64,000 bases of DNA from Siphonodentalium dalli (GCA_032622095.1 CP136068.1:137959989-138023988); one strand, 5' to 3'; positions 1-11,898 are shown, counted from the stretch's first letter. The notes: generated by a model from the letters alone, not told the origin. Numbers and translations: made by a program.

Positions 1-862
1 TTTTTGAAGTTTTGACAGGGAACCTTATAAAGCTGAATAAATAATGGGGGGGGGATATATTTCTTAGTTATTAAAGACATATTATGCACTTGTTCGGGTC
101 TGCGAAACTGGTAAGTTAGTATTCAGGCACCATGCCGAATGGGGGAATGTAGCATTCTACTTACATAGCCGAAAATCTGAAGCAAATCAACTGTACCACT
201 CCAAAGAAAACATCACCTGAACCACGCTCAAATGTAAATATTTACTTCTAGATTCGGGACACAACTATCGGCGATAAACGTACAAAATGATTTCGCCATC
301 GAGAGTCACCGCATTTCATTAATATATAAGAACAATGGTGTGTGTTGCCAATTTGGATATAATATTTGTAAAATATAACTACTTTGAGGAGGAATATTCA
401 CCATTTCTATTTGATCACCCTTCACTGGAATGTTTAACATCACTTTAACTGTTCCTTGGACCTTAATAATGTTATTCACTGTAGGTGAAGCTCCCAACTC
501 AAAATTATACAATTTAAGTGACCTTGTGAGCAATTTTGCTTTGCATTGCTTACAATTATGGAATTTCTTCTGGGTAATTCATTCAATGTTTTTGCCATAT
601 CGGTTCATAAAAGTCACAGAAAAGCATATAATCTTGAGCTGGGACTGCCCCACAATGTGAAGTAGATTATTGAGGAACAAGTATTAACAAATAAATATAC
701 ACCCTGCCTTGTTAGTTCAATGTTATAAAGTTCCCTGTCAGAACATAAAAAAGTTCCCAGGTTTTGTACTTGTGGAATATGATCTCTACGGGCGAAGCTA
801 GATTAGAGATTCATGGCATGATTTATACCAACCCCTTATTATCACCCATCATCAATACTGAA
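1..862. other. Left flank or TTC12 intron, nothing assigned
   Basis: AT-rich non-coding sequence. No exon with the expected TTC12 N-terminus and phase-1 donor was found. A short copy of a motif (GATTCATGGCATGAT) near 810 also occurs at about 45990, inside the large TTAA element. Confidence 0.5.
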
Positions 863-1117
863 TTAACCCTTTCAGTGCCAAGTCCGATTTTTGTATCAAC
901 CCATATTTCCTTGATCATTTTTCAAATTTATTGATTATAATAATGTGATACATTGATGGAAAGAGCTCTTAGAGCTCTTTCCATCAATGTATCACATTAT
1001 TATAATCAATAGAGCTCTTTCCATCAATGTATCACATTATTATAATCAATAAATTTGAAAAATGATCAAGGAAATATGGGTTGATACAAAAATCGGATTT
1101 GGCACTGAAAGGGTTAA
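863..1117. mobile_element. TTAA-flanked fold-back element (family A')
   Basis: The ends are TTAACCCTTTCAGTGCCAAG and its reverse complement. The two ~100-base arms are near-perfect inverted repeats, and a piece of about 48 bases near the centre is duplicated in tandem. TTAA ends with CCCTTT termini are typical of piggyBac-derived MITEs. A shorter relative is at 34995-35135 and a fragment at 39673-39780. Confidence 0.85.
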
Positions 1118-2359
1118 AAAGGTTTCAGATAATTGAGCTGTTACGGTAAATGTCGCCAGTGTTTTGAAGTACATGTAATCTACCGGTTCAATACCATTGA
1201 AATTATAGCGCCCATTTGTAAATCAGCAAGACAATGCAGTCAGATTGTGTGCTCACTTCAGTCTTCCAAAAATGTTTCTGGCAAATTTTTGACGACGATA
1301 TGATTTTCAAGGTGTCCAATGTGGGGACTTTTTTTTTTTTTTTTTTTATTGAAACAGTCAGATGATTTTACATACAGAATGAATGGTTTTACATGTTGGA
1401 TACAATAGATAATATTCATCTGATACATACATTCAGGCATACAATCCTTCACGCACTCGCCACTCGCACTTGCACTCTTACTTACATCAATGGGCATCAA
1501 GTGGCTCTAAACAGGCAATCGGGCAATCTGTTATATTGTAATTGAAAGCATGATATACAACAGAGAATTGTTTAAAGTTTTAAGTCATGTTATACATGTT
1601 ATTTTTATTTTTTGTTTCTGTTTATCACAAGGGAACATAGTCAACATACTACTCTTGGGCTCCAAATAAACATGCATGCACATTTATTATTTTCATGGGA
1701 AATTTCCCGCCTGTACAGCGCTTATTTGAGTCTGCACGTTTATTAATTTTGAGGCTATGAGAATTGAAATAAACACAAACTCAAGATTCTATATGATACT
1801 GATATCAAAATGGTGAGTAAAATTGAATAAAATGACACATACTACCGGTATGTTGATTCCTACAGTAGACTTTGAATTATGATGTACATGTACTGTAAAT
1901 AATGTGACAGATTATTAGACCTATCTAATAAGTAATACGTATATTTTCGTGTGAATGGTTGCATAACATTTTAGATACAAACCTATGCAAAAACCAGGGA
2001 AATGAAAAACATTTTACACAAATATTTGAGACTAGCTGAAAAATTCAATTTTTTTTTCAAATAAAAATTTTGGATTATAAAAATTAATCCGCAGTGGGGT
2101 ACCATGAGTCAGCACACCAAATTTGGTTGAAATTGGTGCAGGGGTCTGTGAGAAAAATATCAATTGCAAAGAGACAAACAGGCAGACATATCATACTCTT
2201 TTATACTTTATGCATGTACATGTATACATGTATATACAGGTAAATGTGTAGTCGGGTAATCATTGCAATCCCAGGTTAGGACTTTGGCTTGTACAACAAC
2301 AAATTTCTCTGTTAGTGCATGGTTATGGCCTAATTGTAAGTTATAACATCTTGTTCCAG
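1118..2359. other. Intron or flank without a recognised element
   Basis: AT-rich DNA with a poly-T run near 1329-1347. The stretch near 1650-1750 has GGGCTCCAAATAAACATG and TCTGCACGTTTATTAATTTT motifs that recur near 33480-33600, so it is probably an old repeat. Confidence 0.4.
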
Positions 2360-2512
2360 AATCTGTTGTAAAGGGGTTGAGGTCTGAGAAGGGTGAGGAT
2401 GTTCAGAAAGCGATGGAAAAAGCTGACGATATGGTCACTAAGATGCGGACAAAAATAGAACACAAAGAATTTGATGACGCCGATGGAGAAGATTTGCCTG
2501 AAACGAAAACAG
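2360..2512 (+). CDS. TTC12: TTC12 exon 1 of the visible part
   Basis: The acceptor TTGTTCCAG and donor CAG|GTAAAC frame 50 codons with two bases from a split codon at the left and one at the right. The peptide runs SVVKGL...VQKAMEKADDMV and is acidic and lysine-rich, like the region before the TPRs in TTC12, where a QKA...E motif follows the DEI segment. An upstream exon ending in phase 1 must exist; none was recognised in 1-2359. The next exon accepts phase 1, which supports the junction. Confidence 0.8.
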
Positions 2513-2529
2513 GTAAACTTTATAAATAT

Positions 2530-2743
2530 TACAGTAATGCCAGTAATCGATTCTTTAACCACAGCAGAATTATGGGTAACTTTTCAGGATTTAGTCGGAA
2601 ATATGGCTTGTTGCCATTCATTGGAAAGCTCTCGGGCAGAGCTTTCCGATGAATGGCAACAAGTCATATTTCCGACTAAATCCTGAAAAGTTACCCATAA
2701 TTCTGCTGTGGTTAAGTGGTCAATTACTTTGGGCATTACTGTA
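2530..2743. mobile_element. Family C fold-back MITE (mariner-like, TA ends)
   Basis: Starts TACAGTAATGCC and ends GGGCATTACTGTA. The arms contain ACCACAGCAGAATTATGGGT and its complement around a CGGAAAGCTCTC loop region. The flanking TA fits Tc1/mariner-type insertion. It begins 17 bases after the exon 1 donor. Confidence 0.85.
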
Positions 2744-2811
2744 GGTTACTATGCTTCACATATAAACATATCAACTGAGACAAAAATGGTACTCTCATGA
2801 GTCATCCTGAT

Positions 2812-3260
2812 AAAGCCTGAGTTTAGTGTGTCTGTCATCTGCAGAATGAGGTCCCCAGAGGGTGACGTTAGTGACGCTATCCTGCATAGCGGGTTAGTAT
2901 CACCAAATTCACCCTCTGGGGACCTCATTCTGCATGGCCTCATCTGCTGTGGGAGATATAGACTCAGATTGAATACCCCAAATGGTGAATAGTTTGAAGG
3001 GGAACCTTGATTATGCAATGTGTCGTCTGCCAATTCGGGGATATAGAGAAACTAAACTAAAAAAGAAATAGAATCTATGTGAAGAAATTTCAATAGAAAT
3101 TTTATAATAAAAAAATTTCCATTGAAGATGAAGCCTAAGCAGAGTGAGGTCCACAAAGGGTGAATTTGGTGATGCTAGACCACTATGCGGGATAGCATCA
3201 CTAAATTCACCCTCTGGGGACCTCATTCTGCAAATGACAGGCACACTAAACTCAGACTTG
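2812..3260. mobile_element. Family B MITE, long form
   Basis: Degenerate AAAGCCTGAGTTTAG...CTAAACTCAGACTTG ends enclose two copies of the palindromic GAATGAGGTCCCCAGAGGGT module separated by a ~200-base AT-rich core. ATCCTGAT occurs directly on both sides (2804-2811, 3261-3268), an 8 bp target duplication as made by hAT transposases. Confidence 0.85.
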
Positions 3261-3876
3261 ATCCTGATAAACATACTGGTACATTTATTATTTTTGTTAA
3301 GATAAAAACACCCCTAATGTCCTTATTCTACCCAATGTTACGCTTATTAAATATCAGTGGTCATCATGTGTCATCATGATGTTATCAATGACCTTTTCCA
3401 TAATTTAAATATAAAAAACACATTTTGTCAAGACTGTAAAGAGGCTAAATAAATAGCATAGACCTCTAATATTCCCTTCATCGTAATTCAGCCGGTATGT
3501 ACATCTTATCATTTTGGCAGGATGAAATGAGAAATTTCTTCCTGCATGACGATATATGAATTACTTGATAGCATGAAACAAAATATCTACTTTAGCAACA
3601 ACTATCTTTCAATGAATTTCATAATTGGAAGCCATTATTGTCTTAACCACTAAAAAATCTAAATATCCCCGATCATACCCCATCATTATTGACAGATTTA
3701 TAATCAGGGTTCGCGATGGTCCAAAATTTCCAGGTGCCAACAATGTTGCCATTTGCATTATTTTTAAAGCCACTTTATACTTTCTGTTGCCACTTTTTTT
3801 CCGACCAATATTTTTTTTTTTTTGGAACCACTATGCCATTAAACATATATATTTACACACTAAGTGTTGTCATCAC

Positions 3877-4199
3877 TAAATCCAGCATTCTGATTGGTCG
3901 GCGCCCACATGGCTAGTTGCAGTTATTTCTCGGTGAATGCGTAACGCCTCATAACTCCAAGCTAATAACACCATCGATACGTCATTAGGTTTGGAAAGAC
4001 GAACGCGTAATGTTTTGGGCGCATTTGGACTCGCGCAGGATTGACTTAATACATCATCGGGTTTCAACATGAAGAGAAATTGTTCCTATTAACTTTTGCC
4101 AAGGGTGCTATTGGGTATTTTGGGCTGATCTTGTCACGATACACTTTTCGATTTAAATATATTTACAAAAGTGGCTTTTTCGCTAAATGTATATAAATA
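3877..4199. other. Internal hAT sequence, non-coding
   Basis: Between the left hAT end and the fold-back element. It contains CTGATTGGTCGG, a CCAAT-box-like motif, and no convincing ORF. Confidence 0.35.
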
Positions 4200-4358
4200 T
4201 AAGGATTAACTGTCATGTGGACTATTTTTATAGAGATGTAACGGTGAGGTAAGTGGACATAACTTGTATGTAAAACCCTTCGGGTTTTACACAAGTTATG
4301 TCCACTTACCTCACCGTTACATCTCCATGAAAACAGTCCACATGACAGTTAATCCTTA
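4200..4358. repeat. Long inverted repeat (fold-back MITE)
   Basis: TAAGGATTAACTGTCATGTG and its complement start two arms of about 72 bases with few mismatches. The loop AAAACCCTTCGGGTTTT is itself a hairpin. The TA at both ends suggests a small TA-inserting MITE within the hAT. Confidence 0.85.
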
Positions 4359-4483
4359 TTTAATTACCATTCTTTTAGTAACAATAACACTTTGTCAAAA
4401 TTAATATCAAAGATTTTCGGATGATCCGAGTAAACCCGAGAAGTTCCGACTAAAAATAATGATGAACATAAATGGTAGAGTTA

Positions 4484-6030
4484 CAGTCAATTCCAATTAA
4501 TCGAATAACGGTTAATCAAATAATTCGTTTATTATAATAATATTTCAGATTCCAAAACCATTTTAATAGTACATCTGTATTTTTTAATTGCTTATTCGAA
4601 TAGACTCCCAAGCGGACTATCGCTTAATAGAATAGAATATTCGCAAAAATGTGCTATGAAAGTCTGTATTTTCGTGCATTCTAGAACTTAGTTGAAGGTA
4701 TTTCATCCAAAATATTATAGTTTATGTCATTAAGAAACCGCAGACAATCGTATTAGATCTAAAATGGGTGACATAAAACGTTTTAAAAGCGAGTGCTTTA
4801 CGGTCATAAGTTACTTTAAGAAAGTGATTTTTCAATTAAATGTGAATATTAAAATATTATAATAACACTTGTCTTGTTGTTTTATTGCCCAACATTCCCA
4901 TAATTCACGCCATAAATGACACTATGTTGTTGTTGTTGTTTAAATGACACTATTATATTTTGTAAGCAGTGTTGGAAAATCCCGCATCTATAGTCTATAG
5001 TAGTCTATAGTTTATATCAATGTTCAGACTTAATCCGATTAGGAAACTAATAAACCGGACGCTTTATTCGTGACCCGTTGTCCACATAGATGATGTTACA
5101 ATAGCGACTAATTGCATGTTTAACAAAAGCCAGTACTGTAGTTGGACAGACACCTGTTAGCGACTCGGTTCTTTTGTATTTGATGTCTGTTAATGACCAT
5201 GCATAAAGAATTGTTTTGTTCGTTTCACACTCTATGGCGCGAACAAAGGATTGTCCCATTTATTATGACAGAGTGTTTGTTTAGTATTTGTTTGAGTACA
5301 CCCGCTAACAAAGGGCAAATTAACGTGTCACTTGTAAAAACAAAATCGTACCAGGGCTATTATAAATGCGATGCTGTGGGTACACCAGTCATAATTACTC
5401 AGTCATTATGAACTCGAAACGAAAGTGCAACGACCTCTCCCTGGCGATTAAGTTTGAAGTGATTAAGTTACTAGACCAGAAGTTTTCTCAGACTGAAATC
5501 GCGAAAAAGTTAGGTTGTTCGCAATCATGTTCTATAAAATGTCTTCCTCAATCACTATATGTGCTTCTATCAATCAAAGGTGAATAACTCTAACCAGTCC
5601 TTCAATGTAAACATTAAACATGTGCTAATATCGATGAAAGGTGAATAACTCTAACCAGTCCTTCAATGTAAACATTGACTCGGAACACGTGCTTTTATCG
5701 ATCGATGTTTATACAATTTTCCCTCGGTAAAAAGTAACAACAAACACACAATCTGACAATGGTATTACAAATATTTTAATATTATATGAAACAATCAATA
5801 AAGAGAACAATATTATGAAGTAAATACACATTTAATAACAGGTATTTTAAAGTTTTTATATCAAACAAACATCGGTCAAGTCCGTGGAACATCGTCAACT
5901 CGAAATTACGTTTTGGTGCATCGTCAACTCGAAATTACAACGTTTTGGTGCAAATTCGTCTAATCAAATAATCGGTTATTCAATTAAAAAATTGCTGCAC
6001 CGAGCATATTCTATTAACCGAAATCGACTG
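4484..6030 (+). mobile_element. pogo/Tigger-like non-autonomous element
   Basis: The left end CAGTCAATTCCAATTAATCG and right end, read inward as CAGTCGATTTCGGTTAATAG, are imperfect inverted repeats flanked by TA on both sides. It retains the first ~40 codons of a Tigger/CENP-B type transposase at 5408. It also has a 60-base tandem duplication (5559-5680) and a ~32-base one (5885-5945). Confidence 0.8.
5408..5587 (+). pseudogene. Tigger/pogo transposase N-terminus, truncated
   Basis: The ORF begins MNSKRKCNDLSLAIKFEVIK, then LLDQKFSQTEIAKKLGCSQS. This is the CENP-B/Pipsqueak-type helix-turn-helix that binds the transposon ends in Tigger transposases. After Cys-Ser-Gln-Ser the similarity stops and the frame ends 20 codons later inside a tandem duplication, so the DDE catalytic domain is absent. 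The 60-residue ORF compares with about 500 residues in intact enzymes. Confidence 0.8.
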
Positions 6031-6198
6031 TACATCCCATTTTAAACAATCGGATATCCTCAGCAATTTCCGGAAATGCTGTACTTGTGACATGTCAAAT
6101 ACAATTGTGTGTGAAAATGACAGAAATGAATGATAGAGTTACTCCCCGTTGTACATAGCGTGATATTTAAATATAATTTGAAACATAGTATACATACC

Positions 6199-6490
6199 TT
6201 TGGTTAGCTCGTGTTTCTGAATAAGATCTTTCTTCATGATTCTACAACCAGTTACGAACATGTTGTTAACATTCGCAGCATGGCATGTAGAACAGAACAT
6301 AACATTTTTGTCTCCATCGAATGATAGTCATTCGCGAGATAATTTCCACTCATTTCGGAATTTTCGTTTTGGCGAACTTGCAACTTTTTGTGGCGTTCTC
6401 GTGACATTGGACACTAGTATGTTGCTCGGTTTAGGTGGTGTAGCACTTGTCGATGTTAAATCAACCACTGTGTTTGGACTATCGGTATTA
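6199..6490 (-). pseudogene. hAT transposase-like gene, TTF-type zinc-finger part
   Basis: Reading leftward from the insertion point: TDSPNTVVDLTSTSATPPKP, then KRKFRNEWKLSRE, an in-frame TGA, then LSFDGDKNVMFCSTCHAAN and FVTGCRIMKKDLIQKHEL. The pattern F..EW...Y/F...VMFC..C......F..GC...K...L..H is the TTF-type zinc finger before hAT transposase domains (also in host proteins of the ZNF862/C17orf113 group). The TGA stands where the family has Trp (TGG). CCAAAG|GTATGT at the end looks like a splice donor. Confidence 0.75.
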
Positions 6491-7924
6491 CCGTAATGAC
6501 CCGGTTCAAAGCCCATGCCCGTGTTTAAGCCCACCCATATATTTTGGCCAAATTCCATGCACAGGGGTATATTCGTGTTTAAGCCCACCCCAAATTTTGT
6601 TCAATTTCAGCGGTGGTAAGTAAGTATTTGCTAATGATACTTCCCAAATAAATAATTCCAATATAACGGGAAGCATATTCACAAACGATCGGTGACGGCG
6701 AGAATGCCACGAAAAATGGAAAGTTATACTTCGTAGGTATTGGCGATAATAAATAAAATAAAATAAAGTGAATCTTAAAATCTCATTTGTTTATTCAATT
6801 ATACTTCCTGGGGGAAATCAAATACAAAAGAACGCACTCGCTAACGGCGTATATCTGAGAACGCGGTAAACATCAGTCACTTAAAAGTCACGTGCGTCCA
6901 TCTCGCACATGTCAACAACAGTACTGTAAAAACATATTCTTTGTATGTCGGTATGTTCCTACATGTGGCCAAACACAAAAAGAACTCATTCCCTGGTTAT
7001 GTAAACACACGGTGGGTATAATAATGGGGCAAAAGGGGGACTTGTCATCCACAACACCCCAACAGCACAAGATGCCTTCAAAAAAAGAGATACCGATGTC
7101 GTATTGGTACCCGGTAAATAATCATTATTAAAAAAACTTCTATTTTTCACGTTTTACGATATAGACTATAGTATAAATATTAATCTGTGTCAACGGTTTG
7201 GAAGCGATAGGCTAACTCCAAACATTCAAACACGTGTTTTTTTTTGTATACGTATTTACATCGTAATTTCGTTAATTAACTAGACTCACTGGGGCCGTCA
7301 CTATTGTATTGTAACTCTTTGTAGACAACGGGCCATGAATAGAGCACTGGGTAACAGTGGGTTCATTGTTATCCTAATCGGATTAAGTCACTCTCTTATA
7401 TGTTGCATAATATTCCCCTGTACAATTTTCAGACCTTTTTTAATTATTATCTTTGGCTTCGATGACGACGGCAAAGTTGTGTTTTAATTATATTGTTGTG
7501 GGGATCACGTACCGGTACATCTGAACATTGATATAAACTATAGATATAGACTATAGATAGTGGATTTACCCAGCTGTCTGAAATGGCAGAAATGCGATGA
7601 CCCATGATGCTTACCAACTGTCATTTATGGGAATTTTGGGCAATAAAACAAGACAAGAAGTAATATTTTAATATACACATCAAAATGAAAAAAATACTTT
7701 CTCAAAGTAACTTATAATTAACTTTATTTAATCTGGAAGCCGTGTATATTTCCCCGAATCTCTGTTGGATCGACTTTATTTTTTGGATCCATTTCTTCAG
7801 TTTTACTCTCCCGATTTCTTGGGATTTTTGGTTTGCAAAGGGTCATATTCGAGTTTAAGCCCACTTGGATTTTTGAGCTCAAATAAAACAAAGGCCCCCT
7901 GGGCCTAAACGCGGGTCAGTACGG
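6491..7924. mobile_element. 1.43 kb TA-flanked DNA element, copy 1
   Basis: The inverted ends CCGTAATGACCCGGTTCAAA and CCGTACTGACCCGCGTTTAG lie between TA dinucleotides. The same element occurs at 21199-22630 with few differences. There is no long ORF, so it is non-autonomous. Its right half shares, in opposite orientation, blocks with the pogo-like element at 4484-6030 (GGGCAATAAAACAAGACAAG and CTATAGTCTATAG motifs), suggesting the same superfamily. Confidence 0.85.
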
Positions 7925-7926
7925 TA

Positions 7927-8024
7927 TCTGAATGTCCGAAGAAATCAGTAACTTTCTTCATTTTAGGAGGATGTTGTGTGTCTGATGCATTGTTGCTAAA
8001 ATCTAACTTGCGCTTACGATTCAT
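7927..8024 (-). pseudogene. hAT transposase-like gene, N-terminus
   Basis: Starts at an ATG (8024) and reads MNRKRKLDFSNNASDTQHPP, then KMKKVTDFFGHSD, where the TA-flanked element interrupts. Removing the element and one TA joins this frame to the zinc-finger part. The basic start and the K.TDFF motif are common at the N-terminus of such hAT proteins. Confidence 0.7.
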
Positions 8025-8491
8025 ATTTATTGTATGTCACAGTTTGTGAAAACTCAGCTACGAATGACATATTTATAGTAATTTATCTAACACCTACTAT
8101 CAATACACAGCTTCCTAACGATGTAGACTCAAGGAAGCCCTTTGTTTGGCTAATGTTTGTCAAATTAGAGTCAATAGCCGTGCTTAGTGTTATTATCGAG
8201 TAGAAATTTGAAACCCTTTCACCACAGCGATAAAATAAGTCGATCTGGCATAAGCCGCGAATCTATTATAAGCTTTTAATTAGGAGCTATGTCGCGACCG
8301 GATATCAATGCGTGTTTTGTTTCCGACCGATTGACTGTAAGCTTTATTATATGCCCGATGGGTACAAATTGCCAAATGCCAAAAAGCTAGGTGCCACTTT
8401 TTGTAGCCAATCGGGATTTTTTTGGAGCCATATCATTTTTTTTATAGCAATTGCTAATTTGGCAATAGGCAGCGCGAACCCTGTTTATAAT

Positions 8492-10544
8492 AAGCCCATG
8501 AAAACAACCAACACATATCAATATATATATATACATGTAGGTACATCTCATAAGTGGTTTGGATACATTATTTGTCTACTTTGAACTACATTCCATCTTT
8601 CCATTATCATTTCACTTTATTAGTTGTCACTTCACATGTGTATACATAGGTGTGACAGGAAGATGGCCCTACCATGTCGCTCCTGTATAATATAAATTGT
8701 TTTTATTATCACCATTGTCATATGCTTTTAAATATTATACAACAAAAATAAATAAACATCAATCAAAGAGAAGTGCTTGTAATTATGATAATTGCTGACA
8801 ATGCTGCAATGGAATTAAGTTCTCATTTAGAGAACTTTTTGCGTTATCCCTGATGGTCTCAGGTCACATGAGTATTTCTATTTTTATACAGATTTCTGCC
8901 ACATAATTTACCTTATATTCTGACGGCAACCTCTATAAAATAAAATGAATTAATTCTTGAGAAAATTGATATATCCTCTTACGGTATATATCAATTATTT
9001 ACACAGTCTGAACTCTAACTGTCTCATCAGAACCCAACATATAACATATTTATATTTAATATAAACTATTATAATTATAATATGTATATACTGTTGTGCA
9101 TTATATTGATTCAACTTGGAAACATACCCATAATATGTATTCATGTACACATGTATAACCTGAACTATCAAAATAAAATCTAATCTAATCTAATGCCGGT
9201 CATTCACAGTAAATATACATGTGTTTGCTCAATTATGGACTAACAATGTTGTCCGATGTTCGGAATAGAGATGTTCCGGTTTACAGCACTGGTAATTTTG
9301 AGTGATATAAATGCACTTGGGTAAATTCGGGACCTGACAATTCATTCGGTATAGAGAGGGAATCGGTCTGTATAGGGTCCTGTTTGGAGAGGTTTTACTG
9401 TATTTGCCTTAATAGTAGTCATACAATGTATCATCATCATCATGGTCTTTTTCCAGGTTTTAGCAAGACCGTAATTAATACACAAGACAGCAATGATGGA
9501 GCGATGCCAGTGAACCAAGGTCTGATTATTTAGTTCTTGATGTCTCTATCTTATTTGAGCATGTATTGATCAAACAGTTATCGTTAAATATTTCACAACT
9601 CCTTTCACCTGGCAATTTTGAGGTATCCTCGTTTTCATACTAATGATTCTATTTTTTGTATTATTTACATCTGCACTTAGCAGCAATCCAGCTACAAAAT
9701 CTTGTGCAAAACTGAAAGATTTTAATGGGGAGTGAAATAAGACAATACATAATTTGAGCATTTTGCATATCTCTACTATGGTAAATCAGTTCTTTACATG
9801 ATATTGTAACAATGCTCTTGCATGTGACATACTATGAGCTTCCACCGTCTCTGGTTCTTTTACACATACACGAGATCACAAACTTCTCCGCCCCTTCTAC
9901 CAACCAAAATACCTCAGCACTTCCTTCTATCCTCGAACAATTTCTCCTTGGAACAATATCCCAATCTATTACTGCCTATATCCAGGATGCATCATTTTTT
10001 AAGGACGCCCTCTACAATCATTCTTATGAACCCAGTAAAGGCAAGCAGGGCTCCTCCACAAAACCACCACCAGCCCAGATCACCATAGTGCCAAACGAAT
10101 GGTACCTAATGTTAATGCTCTTATTTTAATAATAAAAAAAAAAATCTTTTACCCATATAAATATCTTTTATTCATGCACCCCTAATAGTCCTCAGTTCAT
10201 TGAGGGTGTGGGGTATTACTGTAGATGTAGATGCTTGAGTTTTTTAGGGTGCAAATAATGATCAATGACCCAGTTTATTAAACATTAAAGCTTTCAATAT
10301 TAAACATAGAAACCTTAAGCTGACATACCGAGAAGTAGTATGACTCCAATTGATTCATGAATCTAATTGGGTTTTTCTAGCCTGTCGTCTGCTTATTTGA
10401 CCTGAACCTTCCAACATTTGAAAAATGCACCAGTGCATAATATTTTGAGATCCACATTAACCTACATGCGGGTTACGTGGTTTGCTCATTGTTCGTCATG
10501 CAGGAAAAATGGTTCACCCAATTTTTTTGGCCAAGTCCCCCCTA
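8492..10544. other. TTC12 intron, no element resolved
   Basis: AT-rich sequence with CATCATCAT near 9430 and an AATCTAATCTAATCTAA run near 9178. The 105-codon open frame at 9812-10129 has no recognised domain and no coding support. Confidence 0.4.
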
Positions 10545-10914
10545 GGCCAAAGAAAAAAATACTTGTGGTTTGGGTTTCCCTACCTACCCTATTTCAACCC
10601 CCCCCCCCCCCTACCCTAAAGATTTTTTTCATGGTTTTTGAGAGTTGTTTCTGAAAAAATAATTATAAAAAAAAATAAGAATAATTTTCTATGTCTCAAA
10701 ATGAGTTGTTTTCTGTCAAAGCATTGTTTTTATTACATTTTATACAAAGATATTCAAAATTAATGTTTCAAAATCTTGCAGAAGATACAAAAAGCCATAA
10801 GAATATGTCAAAATGAAAATAAAATAAATTAAAAAAATAAAATTTTAAGCCTACCTACCGACCCTATTTTTTTCTGGCATGAAACCCAAACCAGACGTTT
10901 ATTTTACTTTGGCC
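10545..10914. mobile_element. MITE with GGCCAAAG inverted ends
   Basis: GGCCAAAGAAAAAAATACTT...GGTTTGGGTTT at the left matches the complement of AAACCCAAACC...ACTTTGGCC at the right, next to CTACCTACCC-type subterminal repeats. A poly-C run (about 10599-10612) lies inside. The element at 28544-28956 has related ends. Confidence 0.7.
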
Positions 10915-11471
10915 CTATATAACTTAAGCAACACTTTTGAATAAATATCAAATAAAATTGCTCTTGGGCACAGTGAATGTTTTTAATCAGCAATGTCTCC
11001 TAGCAAGTGCCAAGCCATTCAATATGTATTCTACAATACCGGTACTACCAATAATTAGCACCTTGGCTTCTAGATTTCATTGATGTTTAAATGAATCCTA
11101 ACAATTGATACATCACAAATAGTGCAGGTGAAAATGAAATGTTTGGCCAGTTTAGTCACGTTAACCCATTCATTGTTCATGTGAGTTTTATTTTGCTTAA
11201 CATGTAGGTGAACGAACCGATTGTTCAACTGAAATATTATGCACTGCATTCCATTGCATTTGTTTATTACATAATTATAGAATCCATTCAATAAATAAAG
11301 GGTTGATCAGTCCTCGAAATTGTCCACGGCAATAAGCAATGCCATGGGAAATGCCATGGAAACATGTGGAATCTAATGTGCCACTGCATTAAGTTTGATG
11401 TGGAACATTTTCCTAATTTCGAGGGCTGGTTGATATAGATTGTCAACTGCAATATGCCTCTTTTTATACAG
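10915..11471. other. Intron, old repeat fragment
   Basis: The stretch 11320-11430 (AAGCAATGCCATGGGAAA, GGAACATTTTCCTAATTTCG) recurs near 20590-20690, so it belongs to an unnamed dispersed repeat. Confidence 0.45.
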
Positions 11472-11620
11472 ATGGTTTTATGGCTGCCATGGAACAGGAC
11501 GCCGAGGAGCGAGCAGGGAGACGAAGGATTCGTGAGCGGGAGGCTAATGTCATTAAAGAGAAAGGCAACGAAGAGTTCCATAAAGGCAACTATGAGAAAG
11601 CACTGCAATTTTATACTGAA
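11472..11620 (+). CDS. TTC12: TTC12 exon 2 (start of TPR 1)
   Basis: The acceptor TTTTATACAG and donor GAA|GTAAGT are strong. The split codon G|AT joins the previous exon. The peptide contains MEQDAEERAGRRRIRE, the charged lead-in typical of TTC12, then KEKGNEEFHKGNYEKALQFY, the first helix pair of TPR 1 with the canonical Gly, Tyr and Ala positions. A family B MITE begins 16 bases after the exon. Confidence 0.95.
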
Positions 11621-11636
11621 GTAAGTTTACTATGAT

Positions 11637-11890
11637 CAAGCCTTGAAATAGTGTGTCTGTCATTTGCAGAATGAGGTCCCCAGAGGGTGAATTTAGTGAT
11701 GCTACCCCGCATAGCGGGCTAGCATCACAAAATTCACCCTCTGGGGACCTCATTCTGCTGAGGTGTAAGCAGAATGAGGTCCCCAGAGGGTGAATTTTGT
11801 GATGCTAGCCCGATATGCGGGGTAGCATCACAAAATTCACCCTCTGGGGACCTCATTCTGCAAATGACAGGCACACTATTTCAAGGCTTG
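11637..11890. mobile_element. Family B MITE, short palindromic form
   Basis: CAAGCCTTGAAATAGTGTG...CACTATTTCAAGGCTTG enclose two opposed copies of the GAATGAGGTCCCCAGAGGGT module. ACTATGAT is duplicated at 11629-11636 and 11891-11898. CA...TG ends and an 8 bp duplication point to hAT mobilisation. It sits 16 bases after exon 2. Confidence 0.9.
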
Positions 11891-11898
11891 ACTATGAT

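Larger units (their letters stand above)
3705..8483 (-). mobile_element. hAT DNA transposon remnant hosting two later insertions
   Basis: The ends are CAGGGTTCGCG and CGCGAACCCTG, and TTTATAAT is duplicated exactly at 3697-3704 and 8484-8491. CAGGG ends plus an 8 bp duplication are diagnostic of hAT. It holds the start of a transposase-like gene on the minus strand (8024 to 6199), but no catalytic region, so it cannot move by itself. A 1.43 kb TA-flanked element and a 1.55 kb pogo-like element sit inside. Without them the hAT is about 1.8 kb. Confidence 0.9.

Noticed and set aside
557-660. MEFLLG... as the first TTC12 exon
   Set aside because: The phase and expected DEI motif before exon 1 of the visible part are not met.
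9812-10129. 105-codon plus-strand open frame
   Set aside because: No domain, no codon signal, lies in a TTC12 intron and ends in a poly-A-like tract; chance ORF.
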